Assembly (NCBI GenBank): GCA_030612345.1
Contig: JAUWOB010000016.1
Span: 1-10,594 of the forward strand
DNA: 10,594 nt
Reading direction: 5' to 3'
DNA from: Dehalococcoidia bacterium
Lineage (GTDB): Bacteria > Chloroflexota > Dehalococcoidia > GIF9 > AB-539-J10
How positions within the stretch are numbered: the first letter of the stretch is position 1; every line of letters starts with the position of its first letter. The notes below the pieces were generated by a model. That model saw nothing but the letters and a program-made list of their open reading frames with translations, searched no databases and was not told where the DNA came from. Positions 5,614-10,594 of the stretch are shown piece by piece. The translations under genes and the position numbers were made by a program.

Positions 5614-7668
5614 ATGAAGAAACCTAGATTAATAGTCAACATACTTGCATCCCTGACTATGATTTTGGCACTTGCGTTGACAGAGTTTGTACCACCGCCT
5701 GTCGCTAACGCTGTACTGGCTGATACGACCCAATCGGCCGCAATCACTGCCGCTGCTAGCGACATATCGATGCCAGCAGGCGATGCTCAAGTCTCTGAGA
5801 CCCCGCACTTCGACGGGTCAATTACTGCCTCCGGTGACACACCTACGGGCAGCAGTTACATGCTTGTTGATCATCGGGGCGGTAACTGGTGCGATACTGA
5901 GAAAGACCCCGGTCCTGAGGATGACCTCCTGTGCTGGGCTGCCGCTGCATCGAATATGATGGAGTGGACAGGTTGGGGTTTCGTCTCTACGTTTGACGAT
6001 ACAGATGATATGTTCCAGGAATATCAGGACCACTGGACCGATGAAGGTAGCCTTATAGGATATGGTCTGCTCTGGTGGTTTAATGGTATAGTGATAGACC
6101 CCGGAGATGGTTGGGCATCTGTTGACGTTGCGGGCAGTGGAAATTTCTGGGTCCCATACCTTTATCCATTCTATTCCGCCGAGTACGAGGGGTCGGATAC
6201 GCTGCAGTACATAGACAGCTATCTGCATAATGGAATGGCTGTCGGACTGGCGATATATGACGGCGGTCATGCCATCACCTGCTGGGGTTTTAATTATGAT
6301 TCCGGTGTTGATAAATCGACAGATCCACATAACTATTACAAAGGCGTTTGGGTAACTGATTCCGACGATAACAAGGGTGAATGGACTCCTCCTGACAGGC
6401 TACGGTACTACGATGTGACATATCATGATGGAAAGTGGTACATGGACAATTATGGAGGAGGGTGGTTCATTGAACGCGTGACAGGACTGGCACCCTTCCC
6501 CGGTGAGGCCCGACCTGTAGCCAATGCCGGTACTTCATATACCGGTTCTGAAGGTTCGCCCATTACCTTTACTGGTGCCGCTTCCACCGACGACGATGCC
6601 CTTCAGTACCGCTGGGACTTCGACGACGACCGTGTCTGGGATACCGCCTGGTCATCAAGCCCGACAGCCAGTTTTACCTGGCATGATGATTACAGCGGGA
6701 CCGTTGTCCTGGAAGTATTTGACGGCAGGCTGAGGGATGTTGATACGGCTACAGTCACCGTAAACAACGTCGCTCCGGTTATTACCGTAGTTGGAGACAC
6801 CATTAATGAAGATGGTACGGCAACAGTTAGCGGCACGATAACAGATCCCAGTAGTCTGGATACCTTCACTGTTGTGATTGACTGGGGAGAAGGATCCCCT
6901 CAGACATACAGCTACCCCGCCGGTAGCACATCCTACAGTGAGACGCATCAGTACTTGGACGATAACCCCACCGGGACACCCTCGGATGACTATCCAATAA
7001 GCGTGACGGTGACTGATGACGATGGGGGGGTTGGTACCGGATCCGGTACAGTAACCGTCAACAATGTCGATCCAGTGGCAACCAATATTACCATGGACCA
7101 ACCAAACGGGCAATTCATACTACCTACGGTTCATGAATTAGACTTTGCCGGAACATTCACCGATGTTGGAACCCAGGATACCCACACAGCAGTATGGGAT
7201 TGGGGAGACATGTCATCTTCAGCAGGTGTTGTCAGTGAATCTGGCGGCTCGGGAACAGTCACCGGATCACACATATACTCGGCACCCGGTGATTATGCTG
7301 TAACGTTAACGGTCACTGATGACGATACTGGCTCTCATTCCAATACATACCTGGTACATGTCCACGATGTCGATGAAGCCCTGATTATTACCAATAGCTA
7401 TATTCAGGGTCTGGACGACAGCTATTTCAAGGGCCCGGCAGGTAACCGCAAGGCAGCTATCGACAACATGTTTGATACTCTCGCTAAACAGTGGGCTGCT
7501 GAGGCATACAATGGAATGATACAGGACCTGCGTGACAATCTACGAGAGAAGGCCGACGGCTACGTCGATGGAAAGGCAAATAACGACTGGATAACAGACG
7601 CAGCGGCACAAGCGGAGATTTGCCAGAAGATAGACGATATTACAGCCTATCTAGAAATACTCCTGTAG
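5614..7668 (+). CDS. Secreted IdeS/Mac-like cysteine peptidase with PKD domains
   Basis: 684 residues. A Sec signal peptide (MKKPRLIVNILASLTMILAL onward, likely cut after ANA at 33 or VLA at 36) shows export. Residues about 85-295 match the streptococcal IgG-cleaving enzyme IdeS (MEROPS C66): DDLLCWAAAASNMMEW puts the nucleophile at Cys107. Lys97 sits ten residues before it, the same spacing as the oxyanion Lys84 before Cys94 in IdeS. GGHAITCWGFNYDS gives His219, and VWVTDSDDN gives Asp249 and Asp251, like IdeS Asp284/Asp286. Three PKD-like beta-sandwiches follow (about 301-388, 389-488, 489-588; VTVNNVxPV junctions, WDFDDD, WDWGD, VTVTDDDG). A helical C-terminal domain (590-684) ends the protein. 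The catalytic set looks complete, so activity is expected, but the substrate is unknown. PKD domains suggest attachment to protein or polysaccharide. Base composition is less GC-rich than in the propeller and serpin 1 genes. Confidence 0.85.
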   Translation: MKKPRLIVNILASLTMILALALTEFVPPPVANAVLADTTQSAAITAAASDISMPAGDAQVSETPHFDGSITASGDTPTGSSYMLVDHRGGNWCDTEKDPGPEDDLLCWAAAASNMMEWTGWGFVSTFDDTDDMFQEYQDHWTDEGSLIGYGLLWWFNGIVIDPGDGWASVDVAGSGNFWVPYLYPFYSAEYEGSDTLQYIDSYLHNGMAVGLAIYDGGHAITCWGFNYDSGVDKSTDPHNYYKGVWVTDSDDNKGEWTPPDRLRYYDVTYHDGKWYMDNYGGGWFIERVTGLAPFPGEARPVANAGTSYTGSEGSPITFTGAASTDDDALQYRWDFDDDRVWDTAWSSSPTASFTWHDDYSGTVVLEVFDGRLRDVDTATVTVNNVAPVITVVGDTINEDGTATVSGTITDPSSLDTFTVVIDWGEGSPQTYSYPAGSTSYSETHQYLDDNPTGTPSDDYPISVTVTDDDGGVGTGSGTVTVNNVDPVATNITMDQPNGQFILPTVHELDFAGTFTDVGTQDTHTAVWDWGDMSSSAGVVSESGGSGTVTGSHIYSAPGDYAVTLTVTDDDTGSHSNTYLVHVHDVDEALIITNSYIQGLDDSYFKGPAGNRKAAIDNMFDTLAKQWAAEAYNGMIQDLRDNLREKADGYVDGKANNDWITDAAAQAEICQKIDDITAYLEILL

Positions 7669-7820
7669 GCTGCAACTGCTTCTTCTCGTAAGCGATAACG
7701 CTGACGGTAGCAGAAGAGACGATAAAATCAAATAAATGTTACATGAATCTCTAGAGAACGGGATTTGTTCGTTTGATAATAGCTTAGGAATAGCCAAGAA
7801 TAATGGCAAAGGTAGTTGAA
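7669..7820 (+). promoter_or_regulatory. Intergenic spacer: weak stem-loops and a -10-like box
   Basis: Soon after the peptidase stop, TCTTCT (7681-7686) can pair with AGAAGA (7712-7717) around an inner AGCG-ATAA-CGCT stem-loop (7691-7702). No T run follows, so termination is doubtful. Further on, TTTGATAATAGC contains a -10-like GATAAT at 7775-7780, about 40 bases before the chosen serpin 2 start, without a good -35. Serpin 2 may thus have its own promoter. Confidence 0.25.
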
Positions 7821-9116
7821 ATGAAGACAATACTTCTGTTGGCAATAGTAGTAGTCCTGTTGAGTTTAGTGGCTTGTAGTGCATCGGTATTTGACGAAGT
7901 ATCTGAGCCCGATCAACCGGAATCAGGCGAAATACTACTATCAGAGAAACAACGGGTAACTTTGCGGGACGTGGATGAGACCGATCTGGCAACTCTGGTT
8001 GATGGAAATAACGCCTTTGCCTTCGACTTATATCAGATACTCAGACAGACGAGCGGAAACGTGTTCTATTCTCCTTGCAGCATCTCTCTTGCCCTGGCGA
8101 TGACCTATGCCGGTGCTCGTGGTGAGACGGAACAGCAAATGGCGGATACTCTTCACTTCATCCTACCCCAGGATCGTTTACATCCAGCATTCAATAGCCT
8201 CGATATCGAACTCAGCCAGCGTGGTGAAGGTGCTGAAGGCAAGGATGGAGAAGGTTTCAGGTTAAACATAGTCAATGCTATATGGGGCCAGAAGGACTAT
8301 CAATTCCTTGCTACCTTCCTCGATATCTTAGCCGAGAACTACGGCGCTGGGCTCAGAATTCTCGATTTCATCAAAGAGCCCGAAGAGTCTCGTATCACCA
8401 TCAACCAGTGGGTCAGTGACCAGACAGAAGGTCGGATTGAAGAGCTGATACAAGAAGGTCTTATTGATACATTTACCCGTCTGGTCCTCACGAATGCCGT
8501 TTACTTCAACGCGGCATGGGAGTATCCGTTTGAAGAGGACAGGACCTGCGATGGCGCCTTCTATCTTCTTAGTGGAGATGAGGTCACCGTGCCAATGATG
8601 AAGCGAACGGAATCATTCGGTTATACTGAGGGTGATGGCTACAAGGCAGTCGAACTGCCTTATGATGGTGGGGAGCTCTCGATGGTCGTCCTGCTACCCG
8701 AGGCTGGCAAGCTTGAGATGTTTGAAAGCTCTCTGGATGCCCAACAGATGGAGACTATTATGGAGGCTCTGGAACCCAACCAGATTGCCTTAACCTTGCC
8801 GCAATTTGAATTTGAGTCTGAATACAGTCTGAAGGAAGTTCTTACAGTGATGGGAATGCCGGCTGCTTTCTCAGCAAGGGCGGACTTTTCAGGCATGGCG
8901 CATAATCGCGAACTGTACATCGACGACGTAGTTCATAGGACATTCCTTTCTGTAGATGAAGCGGGTACAGAGGCAGCAGCTGCCACTGCAGTAATCGTGG
9001 CAGTGATAGGAATGCCTATTACAGTTACTATTGACCGTCCCTTTATTCTATTCATCCGTGACATTGAGACGGGCGCCATTCTCTTTGTCGGCCGCGTGCT
9101 GAATCCCGCCGTATAA
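7821..9116 (+). CDS. Serpin-family protease inhibitor, lipoprotein (serpin 2)
   Basis: 431 residues from the ATG at 7821. An in-frame ATG at 7803 adds six residues, but AAAGGTAG before 7821 lines up with serpin 1's ribosome site, so the later start is preferred. MKTILLLAIVVVLLSLVAC ends in a good lipobox (LVAC), so it is a membrane-anchored exported protein. Serpin motifs match serpin 1 (GNVFYSPCSISLALAMTYAG, LTNAVYFNAAW, RPFILFI, ILFVGRVLNP), about two-thirds identical by eye. The hinge EAGTEAAAAT (Glu380-Thr389) is identical and inhibitory in type. The loop then differs completely: VIVAVIGMPI, with P1-P1' counted as Ile396-Gly397, at the same loop length as alpha-1-antitrypsin. This suggests elastase-like or other targets that prefer hydrophobic residues. 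Third codon positions are visibly less GC-rich than in serpin 1. It lies 152 bases after the peptidase gene and converges on the ATPase gene. Confidence 0.92.
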   Translation: MKTILLLAIVVVLLSLVACSASVFDEVSEPDQPESGEILLSEKQRVTLRDVDETDLATLVDGNNAFAFDLYQILRQTSGNVFYSPCSISLALAMTYAGARGETEQQMADTLHFILPQDRLHPAFNSLDIELSQRGEGAEGKDGEGFRLNIVNAIWGQKDYQFLATFLDILAENYGAGLRILDFIKEPEESRITINQWVSDQTEGRIEELIQEGLIDTFTRLVLTNAVYFNAAWEYPFEEDRTCDGAFYLLSGDEVTVPMMKRTESFGYTEGDGYKAVELPYDGGELSMVVLLPEAGKLEMFESSLDAQQMETIMEALEPNQIALTLPQFEFESEYSLKEVLTVMGMPAAFSARADFSGMAHNRELYIDDVVHRTFLSVDEAGTEAAAATAVIVAVIGMPITVTIDRPFILFIRDIETGAILFVGRVLNPAV

Positions 9117-9149
9117 GCGGTGACGAAGGGTAAGGTGCTGACACTGACG

Positions 9150-9184
9150 GGCGAAAGGCGCAGATCAGTAGCGCCTGGCTCGCC
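9150..9184. terminator. Nested inverted repeat at the convergent gene ends
   Basis: GGCGC (9157-9161) pairs with GCGCC (9171-9175), and outside it GGCGA (9150-9154) pairs with TCGCC (9180-9184). The structure spans the stop codon of the minus-strand ATPase, 34 bases after the serpin 2 stop. It has no T run on either strand, so a bidirectional terminator is only a possibility. Confidence 0.25.
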
Positions 9185-10556
9185 TTACAGGTTTTACGTT
9201 GCCCCGATAGTCGGGCGCGGTGATGTTGAAGACCAGGCTTATCCTGGTATCCACCATTGGGGAACTGATGCGTGTCTCGATTTCGTCTAAGGAGAGACAC
9301 GTAGTGACCACCATCGGCAACCTGGCATTATAACGGTAGTTTATCAACTGATAGAGCTTCTCCTGTGCCCACGGCGTGGCCGACTGCTCCCCGAAGTCAT
9401 CCAGTATCAGCAGTGGAATCTCCTTGAGCTTCTCAGAGTACTCATCGTAGGATATTTTGCTCTCCGGGCTGAATGTCGAGCGCAGATGGTCCAGAAGGTC
9501 GGGAACAACCACAAAGAAGACCCGGTTTCCATGCGCCCGCCGATGATTGGCAATGGCCGCTGCCAGATGGGTCTTGCCGCAGCCATTAACGCCCTGAAAG
9601 ATGAGCCAGCCCTCCGGCGAGCGGGCGAATTCCACCGCCAGATCGAAAGCCTGGCGCAAGTTCTGACGCTGTTCCAGCGGGAGCTCCAGTCTCTTGTGGT
9701 CAAAGCTATCAAAGGTCATGTTCCGTAATAGCTCCAAACCCAGGCCCCCCTGGTCTTCTAGGGGCGATTCTTGCTCAATCGTCAGTACCCGGCAAAACTC
9801 GTTACTGGCCAGACGGCCACGTAAGCGTTCATCCACTTTTTCCAGCGGCGTATCGGTGGTGATCACCGTAGCTAGCCTGGCGTTGAAGCGATGATTGAGG
9901 AGTTGTTCCAGCTTTTCTTTGGCCCAGGCGGTAGCGCTTCCCAGCGAAAGGTCATCAAGTACCAGCAGAGGCACATTCCTTACTTGCTCAAATAACTCGT
10001 CATAGGTGGTGTCGCTGGTGGGACTGAAGGCCGAGCGGAGGTGGTCTAAGAGGTCAGCAGTGCCAATGTACAATACAGGCTTCCCTGAGCTGAGGCAGTG
10101 ACTGGCTATAGCACAGGCCAGGTGTGTCTTGCCACATCCGCTAGGACCTGAAAGCACCAGCCAACCCTCAGGGTTATCGGCAAAGGCCCTGGCAGCTTGA
10201 TAGACCTGAGCAAAGTGCTCCTGGGCAGCAGCACTGGCCGTCTTACCCTTGGGAGATAGGTTCTCAAAGGTAAGCTGGGAGAGCGCACCCAGATTACTGT
10301 ATTTCTCAAGGTATTCTGTTTTTCGCCTTCTTAGCTCCCCTCTACTGCATGCGCAGGGCACCACCCGACTGAAATCGGCTTGTCCTGAATCCAGAGCAGG
10401 ATGAACAAAGCCGGCCCCCCTGCAAACAGGGCAGATTTCACCCTCCTCTTCTTCCGCCGGGGAAGAGGAAATCCTATCTCCTGACCAGGTGTCCATATCG
10501 ACCCTTGACGTATTTGTCCGGGCCATCTTTCTTAATGTCTCTCTTATGCTCTCCAC
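9165..10556 (-). CDS. DnaC/DnaI-like AAA+ ATPase with two tandem ATPase domains
   Basis: 463 residues from a GTG at 10556. The frame stays open to the window edge, so the true start may lie further upstream; ATG Met11 is another option. An N-terminal Cys-pair motif, CPVC (42-45) and CAC (68-70), suggests a small zinc-binding domain as in helicase loaders. Two full ATPase domains follow, each opening with a DnaC-family TFxxF-like motif (LTFENL at 95; MTFDSF at 280). Domain 1 has Walker A GPSGCGKTH (137-145), Walker B LLVLDDL (197-203), sensor VITTD and arginines in RLRGRLAS. Domain 2 has GVNGCGKTH (322-330) and LLILDDFG (382-389), but VTTC at sensor 1 and ISSPMVD where the arginine-finger box is expected. 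Single-domain loaders are the norm, so this is an internal duplication. Helicase loading or a related DNA role is likely. IstB-type transposition helper is an alternative, but no transposase is present. Confidence 0.85.
   Translation of the reverse strand: MESIRETLRKMARTNTSRVDMDTWSGDRISSSPAEEEEGEICPVCRGAGFVHPALDSGQADFSRVVPCACSRGELRRRKTEYLEKYSNLGALSQLTFENLSPKGKTASAAAQEHFAQVYQAARAFADNPEGWLVLSGPSGCGKTHLACAIASHCLSSGKPVLYIGTADLLDHLRSAFSPTSDTTYDELFEQVRNVPLLVLDDLSLGSATAWAKEKLEQLLNHRFNARLATVITTDTPLEKVDERLRGRLASNEFCRVLTIEQESPLEDQGGLGLELLRNMTFDSFDHKRLELPLEQRQNLRQAFDLAVEFARSPEGWLIFQGVNGCGKTHLAAAIANHRRAHGNRVFFVVVPDLLDHLRSTFSPESKISYDEYSEKLKEIPLLILDDFGEQSATPWAQEKLYQLINYRYNARLPMVVTTCLSLDEIETRISSPMVDTRISLVFNITAPDYRGNVKPVRRARRY
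9201..9719 (-). repeat. Second ATPase unit of the tandem duplication
   Basis: This segment encodes residues about 280-452 of the ATPase and is homologous to the unit encoded by about 10271-9771. Shared strings include CGKTHLA, DLLDHLRS, FSP and LLxLDD, in the same order and spacing. The copies have diverged well beyond recent duplication, most strongly after Walker B. Confidence 0.75.
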
Positions 10557-10594
10557 TGTCCTTGCCTTCGCTAGCCCATCTTTCCAGGATACGG

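Noticed and set aside
5818-6330. 170-codon open frame on the minus strand
   Set aside because: Antisense to the catalytic domain of the peptidase, whose motifs prove the plus-strand frame.
9165-10556. IstB-type transposition helper as evidence of an insertion sequence
   Set aside because: The protein has a zinc-finger-like N terminus and a doubled ATPase, and there is no transposase or terminal repeat nearby within the window.
1-10594. CRISPR array, tRNA or rRNA genes
   Set aside because: No regularly spaced direct repeats, and no cloverleaf or conserved rRNA segments were seen on either strand.

Overview
The window looks like a piece of an environmental bacterial chromosome, most likely from the Chloroflexota (a Dehalococcoidia-like lineage). 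This is a soft call. It rests on lipoprotein serpins of the bacterial type, a secreted beta-propeller protein family, a zinc-finger helicase-loader-like ATPase, and intergenic palindromes of a kind I associate with such genomes. No rRNA, tRNA or marker gene fixes the taxon.

Layout. Positions 1-3709 hold two tandem paralogs of a secreted beta-propeller protein (the 'Beta_propel' type, GVDEADIVKTDG signature). The first is cut by the window edge. They are followed on the same strand by a serpin lipoprotein (3774-5051), probably in one transcription unit. A gene-free stretch of about 560 bases follows (5052-5613). It holds a probable remnant of a response-regulator receiver domain and a palindrome-rich block of about 190 bases bounded by short inverted repeats. 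Next is a 684-residue secreted protein (5614-7668): an IdeS/Mac-like (C66-type) cysteine peptidase domain with the catalytic set apparently intact, three PKD-like beta-sandwich domains and a helical C-terminal domain. A second serpin lipoprotein follows (7821-9116), about two-thirds identical to the first but with a very different reactive-centre loop. On the opposite strand, ending 48 bases from serpin 2, is a DnaC/DnaI-like AAA+ ATPase (9165-10556) with a Cys-pair zinc finger and two tandem ATPase domains.

How it may work together. Apart from the ATPase, every intact product appears to be exported: two propellers, two membrane-anchored protease inhibitors and one secreted cysteine peptidase. 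The attractive hypothesis is a surface protease/inhibitor locus. In it, two serpins with different bait loops flank an IdeS-like peptidase, either to protect the cell from its own enzyme or to defend against proteases of neighbours. The gene order is seen directly; the functional link is inference. The ATPase is probably an unrelated replication or housekeeping gene.

The main points for follow-up are the IdeS-like/PKD architecture, the paired serpins with diverged loops, the tandem and partly degenerate ATPase, the response-regulator remnant, and the palindromic insertion-like block.
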